This document shows positions 1 to 9,419 of a stretch of 64,000 nucleotides of DNA, in pieces. The notes below the pieces were generated by a model. The model had not been told where the DNA came from, did not search any database, and saw only the letters and a list, made by a program, of their open reading frames with translations. Position numbers and translations under genes: made by a program. The stretch comes from Desulfobacterales bacterium. GTDB lineage: Bacteria; Desulfobacterota; Desulfobacteria; Desulfobacterales; Desulfosarcinaceae. Where the stretch lies: NCBI GenBank assembly GCA_016218685.1, contig JACRDD010000035.1, positions 1-64,000 on the forward strand. Reading direction: 5' to 3'. Numbering within the stretch: the first letter of the stretch is position 1; each line of letters begins with the position of its first letter.

Positions 1-186
1 GCCGCCGATGTCGGGCATGCGCAAGTCGGTCAGCACGATATCATATGAATGCTCGACGGCCATTTTGAGGCCTTCCAGCCCGCTCAGGGAGGTCTCCACC
101 TTGAAGTTCTCTTCTTTTAGGATGCGGCTTACGCTGTCCAGTACGATGCGCTCGTCGTCAATGACCAACGCTTTCATCTTTTCCAT
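1..186 (-). CDS. Response regulator receiver protein, C-terminus cut by window edge
   Basis: The first 62 residues of a CheY-like receiver are visible. They include the acidic pair after the first strand (VIDDE) and the phospho-acceptor Asp in VLTDLRMPD. The start ATG follows a strong AAAGGAGG ribosome site and lies 15 bases after the stop of the upstream regulator, so the two are co-transcribed. The sequence is very close to that next regulator (IVLDSVxRIL, EEN, YDxVLTDxRMPD), which points to a tandem duplication. Whether an output domain follows cannot be seen. Confidence 0.9.
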   Translation of the reverse strand, partial: MEKMKALVIDDERIVLDSVSRILKEENFKVETSLSGLEGLKMAVEHSYDIVLTDLRMPDIGG

Positions 187-201
187 GGGGTCTGCCTCCT
201 T

Positions 202-810
202 TCAGCGGTTTTCGAACAGTTTTTTATGATTGGGCGCAAGGGTCCCCATATACTGCTCGAACCACTCCACATCGCCGGTGACGAGCGCCAGTTTTTCCGC
301 CGCGGTCAAGTTGTACTCCTCCAGGGCATCGGCCTCCCGGGTATGCAGATCCCGGGCAAAAGCGGGTTCACGCGCGGCGCGGTTGAGGATCTTGAGGATC
401 TCTTCGTCGTGGATCAGGCCTTGCTCCTCGACCGGCGCTTGGGCCGATCGCTTCAGGACCGATTGGACCACCTGGGCCAGCTCTTCGGGGGTGAAGGGCT
501 TTTCCAGGACATGGGCCGCACCCAGGCGCATGCACTGGATGGCCGAGGATACCGTGGCATAGCCGGAGACGATGATCACCGGCAGCGTGGGCTTGAGGCG
601 CTTGATTTCGCGCAAGACGATCTTGCCGCTGAGGTCGGGCATGCGGACATCGGTCAACACCAGGTCGTAGTTCCGTTGGGTGGCCCATTGGATACCCTCC
701 CGGCCGTTGAGGGTGGTATCCACCGTGCAATTCTCCTCGGAGAGGATTCTGCGCACGCTGTCCAGCACGATCTGTTCATCGTCGATGGCCAGTACTTTTT
801 TCTGCGTCAT
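202..810 (-). CDS. Response regulator with receiver and short helical C-terminal domain
   Basis: Residues 1-120 form a complete receiver: acidic pocket D10-D11, phospho-acceptor D54 in VLTDVRMPD, and the conserved Lys in EKPFTPEEL. Residues about 130-202 are not a DNA-binding or enzymatic output domain that I recognise. Their pattern (acidic, helical, EEYNLTAAEKLALVTGDVEW) loosely resembles the small helical LigA-type fold; that is only a resemblance. The start overlaps the stop of the upstream receiver by ATGA, so translation is coupled. It is the second of three receivers downstream of the sensor kinase at 1181-3115, and probably a phosphorelay partner or a regulator acting by protein contact. 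Confidence 0.9.
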   Translation of the reverse strand: MTQKKVLAIDDEQIVLDSVRRILSEENCTVDTTLNGREGIQWATQRNYDLVLTDVRMPDLSGKIVLREIKRLKPTLPVIIVSGYATVSSAIQCMRLGAAHVLEKPFTPEELAQVVQSVLKRSAQAPVEEQGLIHDEEILKILNRAAREPAFARDLHTREADALEEYNLTAAEKLALVTGDVEWFEQYMGTLAPNHKKLFENR

Positions 811-1184
811 GACTTGTTCCCCTTTCTTGCCACGGATAGGACCGTGTCCAGCAGCTCTTCCGGCGTAAACGGCTTGGCGATAAAGGTCGCCGCGCCGAAT
901 GCCGCCGCGTTTTCCACGGTTTCATCGGTTGGGTACCCGCTCATGATGACGATGGGCAGCTCCGGATGGGTGGCTTTGACCTGCCGCATCAGGTACATGC
1001 CGTCGTGCACCGGCATCTTGACGTCCGCCAGCAGCAGGGTCGGCAAGGTGGCCCCGGGCGCATCGAGCAGCGCCAGGGCCTCGTCCACCGACGGGGCGGC
1101 CTGCACTTCGAACCCTTCGGCTTCGAGGATTCTCCGGCAACTGAGCAGTACGATGCCTTCGTCATCGACCACGAGAATTTTCAT
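807..1184 (-). CDS. Single-domain response regulator (CheY-like)
   Basis: This 125-residue protein is a receiver domain and nothing else. It has D7-D8 in the acidic pocket, phospho-acceptor D54 in LLADVKMP, a switch Ser in VIMSGYP and the conserved Lys in IAKPFTPEEL. Its start overlaps the sensor-kinase stop by ATGA and its own stop overlaps the next receiver start in the same way, so kinase and receivers are translationally coupled. With no output domain it should act as a phosphate shuttle or by binding a partner. Confidence 0.93.
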   Translation of the reverse strand: MKILVVDDEGIVLLSCRRILEAEGFEVQAAPSVDEALALLDAPGATLPTLLLADVKMPVHDGMYLMRQVKATHPELPIVIMSGYPTDETVENAAAFGAATFIAKPFTPEELLDTVLSVARKGNKS

Positions 1185-3115
1185 GGCTTACCACCTGTTC
1201 TTTCGATTGGCAACCACACAAAGAAACGGGTGCCTTTGCCCATTTCGCTCTGGACGCGGATATGGCCCTGATGGCGCTGAACGATGCCCTGGGAGACCGA
1301 CAGGCCCAGGCCGGTGCCCTGGCCGACGGCTTTGGTAGTAAAGAACGGATCGAACAGTTTGTCCATGTGCTCGGGGGGGATGCCTGAGCCGGTATCGGCC
1401 ACGGTGATCTCCACCCCCTTCTGAATCGCGCCGTTGCCCGAAAGTCCGGGGGCCGTGAAGATTTTAATCTGGCCGCCCGGCGGGGTGGCGTCCAGGGCGT
1501 TGATGATCAGGTTCATCAACACGCTCTGCATCTGGCTGCGGTCCAAGGTTACCATGGGCAGGCTATCCCCGGGCGAGAATTTGACCGCTACGCCCTTGAC
1601 CAAGGCCTGGTTCTCCAGCAGCCCCACGGTGGCGCTCACCAGACGGTTGATGTCGGTGGGCTCCGGGTCCAGCTTGGTCTGGCGGGAGAAATCCAGCAGC
1701 CCCTTGACGATCTTGCGCACGCGGTCGGTGGCCGCAGCGATCGTTTCCAGGTCGGCGCGCATCTCGGTGTTCAGGTCTTTGCGTCGCAACAGCATATGGG
1801 TATAGGTCAGCACGCCGGTAAGCGGATTGTTGATCTCGTGGGCCACGCCGGCCGCCAGACGGCCCACGCTGGCCTGCTTTTCGGACTGGATGATCTTGTC
1901 TTCGCTGGCTGCCCGGCGGCGGCCCACGGCGGCCACCATCTCCATGAAGGTTTTTTGCAGCCGGCCGAACTCGCCTTCCAGAATCGGGCCGATGTCCGGC
2001 GTGAGGCTGCCTTCGGAGACTTGCTGGCTGGCTTTGATCAGGCGGTGCACCGGCCCCATGATGCGATTGGCCAGCAGGAAGCCGAAGGCCAGGGCCACGA
2101 TCATGCCGGCCGCCGTGATGAGAATGAATACCGTGAGGGCCTTGGCCTGGATGTCGGTGTACTTCTCCTCCAGGGTGCCCACATAGAGCATGCCCACCCG
2201 GCGGCCGAAGATATCTTCCAGTGGTTCATAGGCCGTAATGTACCAGTCGCTCAGCACCCAGGCCCGGCCCGACCAGCGCCGCCCCTGATCCAGGACGGCC
2301 GTTTTGACTTCGGCCGAGACGCGGGTGCCCAGGGCGCGGCTGCCGTCGGGCAGGGTCACGTTGGTGGCGATGCGCAGGTCGTTGAGAAAGAGCGTCGCCG
2401 TGGCGATGGGCCGGCCCTTGTAGCTCTGTGCCTGGGAGAGGCGGTTGCGCACCATATCCACCAGGGTTTCATTGCGGTTGAGCAGTTGGCCGCCATAGAG
2501 CACCCCGATCACCCGGCTGCCTTCGAAGATGGGCACGGCCGCGGCCAGGGCCAAGCTGCTGGTCTCGTCGTTGCCGGGGTTGGCCGCCGGCTCGGCGGCG
2601 CCGTTCGGTCGGACCGCGATCCGGGCCCGTTCGGCCAGTTCCGGGTCTTCATGGATGAGCTCCTCCCGGGAAAGCACCACGGTCCCCTCCGCGGGCGACT
2701 GGCGTTCCAGGGCCATCCGGCCGATGGGGTTCTCCGCCGGGACTCCCTGGATCTTGGCGTTGGACCCCAGGCGGCACAGGACCTTCCCGTTCGTGCCGAC
2801 GATGCCGGCGAAATCCAACTTGGCGTGGTGGGCCAGGCGACTGAGCCGGTAGGCCAGATCGTCGGGATTGGCGACATCCACGGCACTGATGAAACCGCTG
2901 CCCAGGGAGGTGATGTTCAGGGCCATGCGGATCAAGCGGACCCGCTCCCGGATCATTTCCGAAGCGGCAGTCAGATCCAGTTCCACCCGGTTGGCGGCTT
3001 CGCCGATGACGTGCTTCTTGAGCAGGTGCACGCCGGTCAACAGGGAGACCGCGCCCACCAGGAGGGTGACGCTCAGTAAACTGACAATCAACTTGGATCG
3101 AATGGAGGTCAACAT
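1181..3115 (-). CDS. Membrane sensor histidine kinase (Cache-HAMP-HisKA-HATPase)
   Basis: The 644-residue protein has a transmembrane helix at about 9-31, a large extracytoplasmic Cache-type sensor at about 35-325, a second helix at about 327-349, a HAMP linker, the dimerisation domain with H426 in [10 protein letters not shown], and an ATPase domain with NLIINALDA (N box), DTGSGIP (G1) and GTGLGLS (G2). The H-box places it with NtrB/ZraS-like kinases. It heads an operon with three stand-alone receivers, the first overlapping its stop. The ligand is unknown; Cache domains usually bind small organic acids or amino acids. Confidence 0.93.
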   Translation of the reverse strand: MLTSIRSKLIVSLLSVTLLVGAVSLLTGVHLLKKHVIGEAANRVELDLTAASEMIRERVRLIRMALNITSLGSGFISAVDVANPDDLAYRLSRLAHHAKLDFAGIVGTNGKVLCRLGSNAKIQGVPAENPIGRMALERQSPAEGTVVLSREELIHEDPELAERARIAVRPNGAAEPAANPGNDETSSLALAAAVPIFEGSRVIGVLYGGQLLNRNETLVDMVRNRLSQAQSYKGRPIATATLFLNDLRIATNVTLPDGSRALGTRVSAEVKTAVLDQGRRWSGRAWVLSDWYITAYEPLEDIFGRRVGMLYVGTLEEKYTDIQAKALTVFILITAAGMIVALAFGFLLANRIMGPVHRLIKASQQVSEGSLTPDIGPILEGEFGRLQKTFMEMVAAVGRRRAASEDKIIQSEKQASVGRLAAGVAHEINNPLTGVLTYTHMLLRRKDLNTEMRADLETIAAATDRVRKIVKGLLDFSRQTKLDPEPTDINRLVSATVGLLENQALVKGVAVKFSPGDSLPMVTLDRSQMQSVLMNLIINALDATPPGGQIKIFTAPGLSGNGAIQKGVEITVADTGSGIPPEHMDKLFDPFFTTKAVGQGTGLGLSVSQGIVQRHQGHIRVQSEMGKGTRFFVWLPIERTGGKP

Positions 3116-3344
3116 GATGTCCCGCCTTCCGGGTGGTTTCGATGCCTGTTCTCACCGCTTCACATGAGCAAGCCACATGCCATGGGGGTCGGGTCGGTTC
3201 CCCGCCCGGCGCAAGCCACTGTAATCATGTGGTGCATGAGTTTGGCGGGACCCTTGCCGACACGCTCCGGCAGCGGCGAGGTGTCTGGATTTTTTACGAT
3301 TTGTAAATTGATGGATGGCGAGACATGGGGTATACCAATCGTCT

Positions 3345-4634
3345 ATGAACATCATCTTTCTGATCATGGTGGGTACGGCATTCCTCGTTGCGGCCTGGCG
3401 CCAACTGCTCTGGGTGCCGGTGGCAGGGCAGGGCGCGCCCATGGAGGCCTTGACCACCGCCATCCTCCAGGCAGCGGCCGGTGCCGTGGATCTGGCCATC
3501 GGCCTGGTGGGGGTGATGACCCTTTTCCTGGGCTTGATGAAGGTGGCCGAGGCCGGCGGCATGCTCCAGATCCTGGCCCGCCTCATCCGGCCGCTGATGG
3601 TGCGGCTCTTTCCCGAGGTGCCCGCCGACCATCCGGCCATGGGTGCCATGATCCTCAATTTGTCGGCCAATGTGCTGGGGTTGGGCAATGCCGCCACCCC
3701 CTTCGGCATCCGGGCCATGCAGGAGCTGGACCGGCTCAACCCCCACAAAGGCACGGCCACCAACGCCATGGCGCTTTTCCTGGCCATCAACACCTCCTCG
3801 GTGACCTTGCTGCCCACCGGCGTCATCGCCCTGCGGGATGCGGCCGGATCGACCAATGCGGCCGGCATCCTGCCGACCACCTTGTTCGCCACCATCTGCT
3901 CCACGGCAGTGGCTATTCTGGCGGCCAAGCTCTACCAGCGCTGGGCGACTCCCCAGGCTGCCACCGAGCCCGTGGCGGCACCGGAAGAGGCCGGCCCTAG
4001 CGGTTCGGACTTGACCGACGGCCAATCCCAGGGCTACCCCCTGTGGGTCAGCGTGCTGGCCCTGCTGGCGCTGGTAGCCATGGTGCCATTGGCCGTGCTC
4101 TACGGCAAGCGCGTGTCGCCCTGGATCATCCCGGGGCTGCTGGCTTTTTTTGTGGCCTTCGGCGCCGTGCGCCGGGTGCGGGTGTACGAAGTGCTGGTGG
4201 AGGGCGCCAAGGAGGGCTTCCAGGTGGCCCTGCGCATCATTCCATACCTGGTGGCCATCCTGGTGGCCGTGGCCATGCTCCAGGCGAGCGGAGTCATGGG
4301 CGCCGTGGTGAACCTGCTCGGCCCGCTGACCAGCACGATCGGTCTGCCGGCCGAAGCGCTGCCCATGGCCTTGATGCGGCCCTTGTCCGGCTCGGGGGCC
4401 TATGGCATCATGACCGCGATCATCAAGGACCCGGCCATCGGTCCAGACAGCTATATCGGGTACCTGGTCTGCACCCTGCAAGGCTCTTCCGAAACCACCT
4501 TTTACGTGCTGGCGGTTTACTTCGGCGCCGTGCAGGTGCGCCGCGTGCGGCACACGCTGGCCGCGGGACTGACCGCCGATCTGGCCGGCGTGGTCGGCGC
4601 CATCCTGGCCTGTTCCTATGTGTTGCGAGGATAA
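3345..4634 (+). CDS. Fused spore maturation protein A/B (nucleoside-recognition membrane protein)
   Basis: A polytopic inner-membrane protein of 429 residues that joins SpmA-like and SpmB-like halves. The first half carries NLSANVLGLGNAATPFG, typical of SpmA; the second carries MRPLSGSGA and GSSETTFYVLAVYFGAV, typical of SpmB. Fused forms are common in non-sporulating Gram-negatives, so the name does not imply sporulation, and the transported substrate is unknown. I chose the ATG at 3345 because the protein then begins with a membrane helix; an in-frame ATG at 3315 adds ten residues. It is divergent from the sensor kinase, and the 229 bases between them hold no other gene. Confidence 0.85.
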   Translation: MNIIFLIMVGTAFLVAAWRQLLWVPVAGQGAPMEALTTAILQAAAGAVDLAIGLVGVMTLFLGLMKVAEAGGMLQILARLIRPLMVRLFPEVPADHPAMGAMILNLSANVLGLGNAATPFGIRAMQELDRLNPHKGTATNAMALFLAINTSSVTLLPTGVIALRDAAGSTNAAGILPTTLFATICSTAVAILAAKLYQRWATPQAATEPVAAPEEAGPSGSDLTDGQSQGYPLWVSVLALLALVAMVPLAVLYGKRVSPWIIPGLLAFFVAFGAVRRVRVYEVLVEGAKEGFQVALRIIPYLVAILVAVAMLQASGVMGAVVNLLGPLTSTIGLPAEALPMALMRPLSGSGAYGIMTAIIKDPAIGPDSYIGYLVCTLQGSSETTFYVLAVYFGAVQVRRVRHTLAAGLTADLAGVVGAILACSYVLRG

Positions 4635-4684
4635 CTCCTTTGAAATAACTGCTCCCCCAAGAACGCAAAGAGAAAGGAAAACAG

Positions 4685-5398
4685 ATGAAGATCAAAAGCA
4701 TTTTGGCCGTAACGGCACTCACCGGTCTGGTATGGTTGGCGGCATTGACCTGCGCGTCGGCCGACCTTTACTTCGAATCCGAACAGACCACCAAGGGGCT
4801 TCCCGGCCAGCCGGACGGCACCTCCATCGTCAAACAGTATATCTCCGAGAATGCCACCATGACCGACCAGGGCGACCGCATCACCATCATCGATTTCAAC
4901 GAGAAGATGATGTACGACCTGGACCCCAAGGCCAAAACCTACACCAAAGCCCTGGCGGAAAAGATGGGTATGCCCGAAGGGGCCGAAGGCCAGGACGCCG
5001 AGCAGGCCAAGATGATGCAGCAGATGATGCAGTCCATGGCCGGCAGCATCAAGGTGACCCCTACCAACGAGACCCAGACCATCAACGGCTACAAATGCAA
5101 GAAATATATCGTCAGCATGATGATGGCGACCTCCGACTACTGGGCCACCAAGGATTTCAAGGGCTACGACGAGATGAAGACGGTGGGTGAAAAGGCCGCC
5201 AAGCTCTTCGAGAACAACCCCATGATGAAGCAGATGAACGTGATGGGCCTGATGAAGGATCTGGACGGCTTTCCCATCAAGACCTCTTCCCAGGTCATGG
5301 GCGGCTCGGTGGTCACGCTGGTGAAGAAGATCGAACAGAAGAAGCTCGAAAAAGACCTGTTCAAGGTGCCGGCGGGGTATAAGCTGGTGAAGGAATAA
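4685..5398 (+). CDS. DUF4412 family exported protein
   Basis: The 237-residue protein starts with a clear Sec signal peptide (about residues 1-26, ending near CASA). The mature part, with alternating strands (LYFESEQTT, IIDFNEKMMYDLDPKAKTY, YKCKKYIV), matches the DUF4412 pattern, a family of periplasmic proteins with an outer-membrane-lipoprotein-carrier-like fold. A Met-rich stretch (MMQQMMQSM) lies in the middle. It starts 50 bases after the SpmAB stop. Function is unknown. Confidence 0.7.
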   Translation: MKIKSILAVTALTGLVWLAALTCASADLYFESEQTTKGLPGQPDGTSIVKQYISENATMTDQGDRITIIDFNEKMMYDLDPKAKTYTKALAEKMGMPEGAEGQDAEQAKMMQQMMQSMAGSIKVTPTNETQTINGYKCKKYIVSMMMATSDYWATKDFKGYDEMKTVGEKAAKLFENNPMMKQMNVMGLMKDLDGFPIKTSSQVMGGSVVTLVKKIEQKKLEKDLFKVPAGYKLVKE

Positions 5399-5416
5399 CT
5401 CCGATCTCTTCGAACC

Positions 5417-5443
5417 GTAGGGGCGACCGCCGGTCGCCCCTAC
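5417..5443. repeat. Perfect 13-bp palindromic repeat (REP-like)
   Basis: The arms GTAGGGGCGACCG and CGGTCGCCCCTAC flank one central base and lie 18 bases after the DUF4412 stop. The hairpin would be very stable but has no following T-run. The GTAGGGGCGACC core resembles dispersed intergenic palindromes seen in many bacterial genomes. Only this copy was found in the window. Confidence 0.6.
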
Positions 5444-5502
5444 ACGCCCGTCTCCACGGATGCGTGGTGAATACCCACATTGCAGGGAAAGAGGAGCAAT
5501 CC

Positions 5503-6264
5503 ATGAACGCCAAATTCGATCTTTCGGGAAAGAGCGCCATCGTCACCGGCGGCGGCCGGGGCATCGGCCGGGCCATCGCTTTAGGGTTGGCCGCCTCGGG
5601 GGCATCCGTAGTCGTCGCCGGCCGCACCGCCGAGCAACTGGAAGCCGTGGCGGCAGAGATTCGCGCCGCCGGCGCCAAGGCCCTGCCGGTGGTTACCGAC
5701 CTGACCGACAGCCAGCAGGTTGAGGCCCTGGCGGCCAAGACCGTGGAAGCCTTTGGCCGCATCGACATCCTGGTGAACAACGCGGCGCGCAGCTTTCTGC
5801 GCAGCCTGCTCGACCTGCGCGAAGACGGCTGGGACAAGGTGTTCGACACCAACGTCAAGGCGGTCTGGCTGTTGAGTCGGGCCGTGGCCCGCACCATGAT
5901 GGCCCAGAAGAGCGGCCGCATCGTCAACATCACCACCGTGGGCGCGGAAAAGGCCGAGCTGGGCATGGGGGCCTATGGTTGCAGTAAGGCGGCACTCAAA
6001 ATGCTCACCCGCTGCATGGCCCGGGAGTGGGCCGCCTTCGGCATCCAGGTCAACGCCGTGGGGCCGGGCCTGACGCGCACGGCCTTCAGTCAACCGATCT
6101 GGTCCAATGCCGACGTGGCCAAGCATGTCACCAGCCTGCTGCCCATGGGCCGCATCGCCGAGCCCGAAGAGATCGTGCCGGCCGTGCTCTTCCTGGCCTC
6201 GGATGCCGCCAGTTACATGACCGGGCATACGATCTATGTGGATGGGGGCGCGTTGACGACATAG
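5503..6264 (+). CDS. SDR family oxidoreductase (FabG-like)
   Basis: A classical short-chain dehydrogenase/reductase of 253 residues. It has the nucleotide-binding TGGGRGIG, the NNAA motif, the active-site YGCSK (YxxxK) and the C-terminal YVDGG. The Ser normally 13 residues before the catalytic Tyr is Thr here (NITTVGAEKAELG before YGCSK), which can still hold the substrate hydroxyl. The start ATG follows AGAGGAG; an upstream in-frame GTG lacks a ribosome site. It is alone, so the substrate cannot be inferred. Confidence 0.85.
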   Translation: MNAKFDLSGKSAIVTGGGRGIGRAIALGLAASGASVVVAGRTAEQLEAVAAEIRAAGAKALPVVTDLTDSQQVEALAAKTVEAFGRIDILVNNAARSFLRSLLDLREDGWDKVFDTNVKAVWLLSRAVARTMMAQKSGRIVNITTVGAEKAELGMGAYGCSKAALKMLTRCMAREWAAFGIQVNAVGPGLTRTAFSQPIWSNADVAKHVTSLLPMGRIAEPEEIVPAVLFLASDAASYMTGHTIYVDGGALTT

Positions 6265-6306
6265 CCGGCTATTGTAGAAGAAGTAGAATGCGGAAAGTGA
6301 AAAGTG

Positions 6307-7449
6307 ATGGTATTCCGTCGTTGGAAGGGCAGTCGTATTTGCCGATGGCTCTGGCTGGCTTTTATCTTGTTGGCCCTGGGCTGCGGGGGAGGCGGCGGCA
6401 CGGATTCGGGTGATCCCGTCCCGACGCCGACCCCGACTCCGCCGCCAGGGGTCTTATCCATTTCGGCCAGCATCCGCACCGAGCCGACCCCCGCCGACAT
6501 AAACGAACTCATCGGCCGTTACCTGGAAGCCTTCGACCTGGCCCAAGGGGCCGGGGCCAACGGCCAGTTCAGCTCATACACCTGGGCCGACCTGGAGCCC
6601 ACCAATGGCGACTACCGCCTCGATGACCTGCAAAGCGCCATCGAGCACGTGGAGGCCGAGGGTCTGACCCTGCTGCTGGGCCTGCAGGTGATCAACACCG
6701 TGGCCCGGGCCGTGCCGCCCGATCTGGAGGATGTGCAGTGGAACGCGGTCCTGATGCGCACCCGCATGCGCGCCCTGCTGGACCGGATCTTCCCCTTCGT
6801 GCGGGGTCACGTGGCCTATATCTCCATCGGCAACGAGGTCGATGTCTACTTCGAACCGCTCTCCCTCGGCGAGGTCGCCGAGTTCCAGGCCTATGTCGCC
6901 TTCTTCGAGGATACCCGGGAATACATCCGGGCCAACCTGCCGGGGGTGGCCGTGGGCGTCACCTTTACCGCCGGCGGCCTGCTGGGTGCCCATGCCGCCG
7001 AATGGGCCGAGCTGAACGACCGGGCCGACGCGCTGGTGGCCACCTACTATCCCTTGAACGCCGACTTCACGGTGCGAACCCCGGACCGGCCGCTCACCGA
7101 TTTCGCGGCCCTGATCCGGACGGCAGGGGATAAGCCGGTGGTTCTGCAGGAGGTGGGTTATCCGGCGGCCACGCTCATCGGCAGCAGCGAAAACCGCCAG
7201 GCCCAATTCATCTCCCATGTCTTCGAGGCCTGGCGCGCCGCAGATGGGCAGATCCCCTTTCTCAATCTCTTCTTGCTCCACGATTTCTCCCAGGAGCAGC
7301 TCGATTGGTTGGGGCCGTTCTACGGCCTTGCGGGTAACGCCAACTTCATGGCCTACCTGGCGACCCTGGGGCTGCGCCAAGCCGACGGCCAGGGCCGGGC
7401 CGCCTGGGACACCCTTGTGGAGGAGAGCGCCGCCGCCGGATTGCGCTGA
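6307..7449 (+). CDS. Glycoside-hydrolase-like TIM-barrel lipoprotein
   Basis: The N-terminus is a lipoprotein signal with lipobox LALGC, followed by a Gly run and a Pro-Thr linker (PTPTPTPPP). The rest has the layout of a clan GH-A barrel: YISIGNEVDVY at the position of the acid/base Glu and VVLQEVGYP at that of the nucleophile Glu, with ATYYPLNADF between. It may resemble GH53-like or uncharacterised glycosidases. The substrate is unknown and activity is inferred only from the two Glu motifs. GTG at 6304 directly precedes the chosen ATG. It converges on the thiamin operon. Confidence 0.65.
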   Translation: MVFRRWKGSRICRWLWLAFILLALGCGGGGGTDSGDPVPTPTPTPPPGVLSISASIRTEPTPADINELIGRYLEAFDLAQGAGANGQFSSYTWADLEPTNGDYRLDDLQSAIEHVEAEGLTLLLGLQVINTVARAVPPDLEDVQWNAVLMRTRMRALLDRIFPFVRGHVAYISIGNEVDVYFEPLSLGEVAEFQAYVAFFEDTREYIRANLPGVAVGVTFTAGGLLGAHAAEWAELNDRADALVATYYPLNADFTVRTPDRPLTDFAALIRTAGDKPVVLQEVGYPAATLIGSSENRQAQFISHVFEAWRAADGQIPFLNLFLLHDFSQEQLDWLGPFYGLAGNANFMAYLATLGLRQADGQGRAAWDTLVEESAAAGLR

Positions 7450-7459
7450 AACGGGTTAA

Positions 7460-8746
7460 CTAACGTCCTTCCAGCACCTGCCGGCTGCGCTTGACGGCGC
7501 ACAGGTCGCCGCACATGGTGCACACCTGCTCGTCCTGGGGTTGGGACGAGGCGCGGTAGGCGCGCGCCTTTTCCGGGTCGATGGCCAGTTCCATCATGCG
7601 CGGCCAATCCAGCTCCTTGCGGGCGTGGCTCATGGCGTGGTCCCACTCGATGGCCCCGGGCAGCCCCTTGGCGATGTCGGCGGCATGGGCCGCGATGCGG
7701 GCCGCCACGATGCCCTCCTTCATGTCGTCCATGTCCGGCAACCGCAGGTGTTCGGCCGGGGTTACGTAGCACAGGAAGTCGGCGCCGTGGGCCCCGGCGA
7801 TGGCGCCGCCGATGGCGGAAGTAATGTGGTCGTAGCCCGGCGCCACGTCGGTGACGAGGGGACCCAGCACGTAGAAGGGCGCGCCGTGGCACAGCTTCTT
7901 TTCCAGCAGCATGTTGGCGGCGATCTCGTTGAGCGGCACGTGGCCCGGCCCCTCGATCATCACCTGCACGTCGGCTTTCCAGGCGCGCAAGGTCAACTCC
8001 CCCAGCACGATCAGCTCCTGGATTTGGGCCGCATCCGTGGCGTCATGCAGCGAGCCGGGCCGCAATCCGTCGCCCAGGCTGATGGTCACGTCGTACTGCC
8101 GGCAGATCTCCAGCAAGCGGTCGAAATGCTCATAAAAGGGATTTTCCCGCTCGTTGGCCGTCATCCAGTGCAGCAGCACCGAACCGCCCCGGCTGACCAC
8201 GTGGGTCAGGCGCGGGCTCTGGCGCAGACGGGCCACGGCCATCTGGGTCAGGCCGGCGTGGATGGTGACGAAATCCACGCCGTCTTCGGCATGGATCTTC
8301 ACCGTCTCGAAGAATTCATCCACCGAGATGGCCGGCACATCCTTGCCGTAGCGCGCCACGGCATCGTACACCGGCACGGTGCCGATCATCACCGGGCTCA
8401 GGTCGATGGTCCGGCGTCGGAATTCGCGGGTGGCGCCGAAGGTGGAAAGATCCATGATGGCGTCGGCTTTCAGTTCGATGGCCCGGCGCACCTTGTCCAG
8501 CTCCAGGGAGATGTTGCAGCAATCTTCCGAGACCCCCAGGTTGACATTGACCTTGGTGCTCAGGCCCTGGCCGATGCCCCGGGCGCGCAGGTTGACATGC
8601 TTGCGGTTGGCCGGAATGGCGATGCGGCCGGATGCCGTCCGCGCCAGCAGATCTTCCCGGGAGATTTTCTCCTCGCCCAAAACCTGTTCCATCTGGGGGG
8701 TGACGACGCCCTGGCGGGCGGCTTGCATTTGGGTTTGGTATGACAT
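7460..8746 (-). CDS. thiC: Phosphomethylpyrimidine synthase ThiC
   Basis: ThiC converts 5-aminoimidazole ribotide to hydroxymethylpyrimidine phosphate with SAM and a [4Fe-4S] cluster. The 428-residue protein is the short bacterial form and has the family motifs [18 protein letters not shown] and [14 protein letters not shown]. The cluster-binding cysteines are at the C-terminus in CTMCGDLC. An AAAGGAGAA ribosome site precedes the ATG. It is the last gene of the thiSGHFEC operon. A BzaF-like paralogue (anaerobic benzimidazole synthesis) is less likely because of this setting. Confidence 0.95.
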   Translation of the reverse strand: MSYQTQMQAARQGVVTPQMEQVLGEEKISREDLLARTASGRIAIPANRKHVNLRARGIGQGLSTKVNVNLGVSEDCCNISLELDKVRRAIELKADAIMDLSTFGATREFRRRTIDLSPVMIGTVPVYDAVARYGKDVPAISVDEFFETVKIHAEDGVDFVTIHAGLTQMAVARLRQSPRLTHVVSRGGSVLLHWMTANERENPFYEHFDRLLEICRQYDVTISLGDGLRPGSLHDATDAAQIQELIVLGELTLRAWKADVQVMIEGPGHVPLNEIAANMLLEKKLCHGAPFYVLGPLVTDVAPGYDHITSAIGGAIAGAHGADFLCYVTPAEHLRLPDMDDMKEGIVAARIAAHAADIAKGLPGAIEWDHAMSHARKELDWPRMMELAIDPEKARAYRASSQPQDEQVCTMCGDLCAVKRSRQVLEGR

Positions 8747-8765
8747 CGAATTTCTCCTTTGAATA

Positions 8766-9419
8766 CTACGCTTTCAAATAGGTCCTGAGTTGGCGCACCT
8801 TGGCGGCGATATCTGCGGCCCCGACGATTTCCGTGACCAGACAAACGCTCTTGGCGCCGCGCTTTACTACCTCGGCGATATTGCCCTCCTTGATGCCGCC
8901 GATGGCCGCGAAGGGCAGGGGGCTGTGCCGGGCCACATGCTCCAGGTAGGCGAACCCCACGGGATCGACCACATCCGCCTTGGTCTGGGTGGCAAAGATC
9001 GGCCCCACGCCGATGTAGTCGGCGCCCAGGGCGACGGCTTCGCGCGCCTGTTCGGGCAAGTGGGTGGAGAGCCCGATGATCTTCTCCGGCCCCAGCAGAC
9101 GCCGCAGCTCGGGCACCGGCAGATCGTCCTGGCCCACGTGCACGCCGTCGGCCTCGGCCAGCAGGGCGATCTCCGCATAGTCGTTGACGATGAAGAGCAC
9201 GCCGGCGGCCCGGGTCAGATCGCGGATGCGGCGGCACTCGTCGAGCATCTGGCGGTGGCTTTTGTCCGGGCGCTTTTCGCGGTATTGGATGGTCGTGACG
9301 CCGCCGGCGATCATGGCCTCGGCCACGGCCACGTTGCCGCGGCCCAGGGAGAATTTTTCGGCCGTGATGCCGTAGATGCCCGGCGGCAGGGTGGGTCTAT
9401 TTTTGGGTTGGGCAGTCAT
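8766..9419 (-). CDS. thiE: Thiamin-phosphate synthase ThiE
   Basis: ThiE joins hydroxymethylpyrimidine diphosphate and thiazole phosphate to thiamin phosphate. The (beta/alpha)8 protein of 217 residues shows YREKRPDKS (diphosphate contacts), [38 protein letters not shown] and AIGGI. The ATG follows AAGGAGG and lies inside the 3-prime end of thiF (23-base overlap), so the two are coupled. No thiD is present, so the HMP kinase must be elsewhere. Confidence 0.95.
   Translation of the reverse strand: MTAQPKNRPTLPPGIYGITAEKFSLGRGNVAVAEAMIAGGVTTIQYREKRPDKSHRQMLDECRRIRDLTRAAGVLFIVNDYAEIALLAEADGVHVGQDDLPVPELRRLLGPEKIIGLSTHLPEQAREAVALGADYIGVGPIFATQTKADVVDPVGFAYLEHVARHSPLPFAAIGGIKEGNIAEVVKRGAKSVCLVTEIVGAADIAAKVRQLRTYLKA

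Noticed and set aside
3345..4634. Sporulation gene
   Set aside because: SpmA/SpmB homologues are common in non-sporulating bacteria and no other sporulation genes occur here.
7460..8746. ThiC paralogue BzaF of anaerobic benzimidazole synthesis
   Set aside because: The gene lies in a complete thiSGHFEC operon under a TPP riboswitch, without other bza genes.
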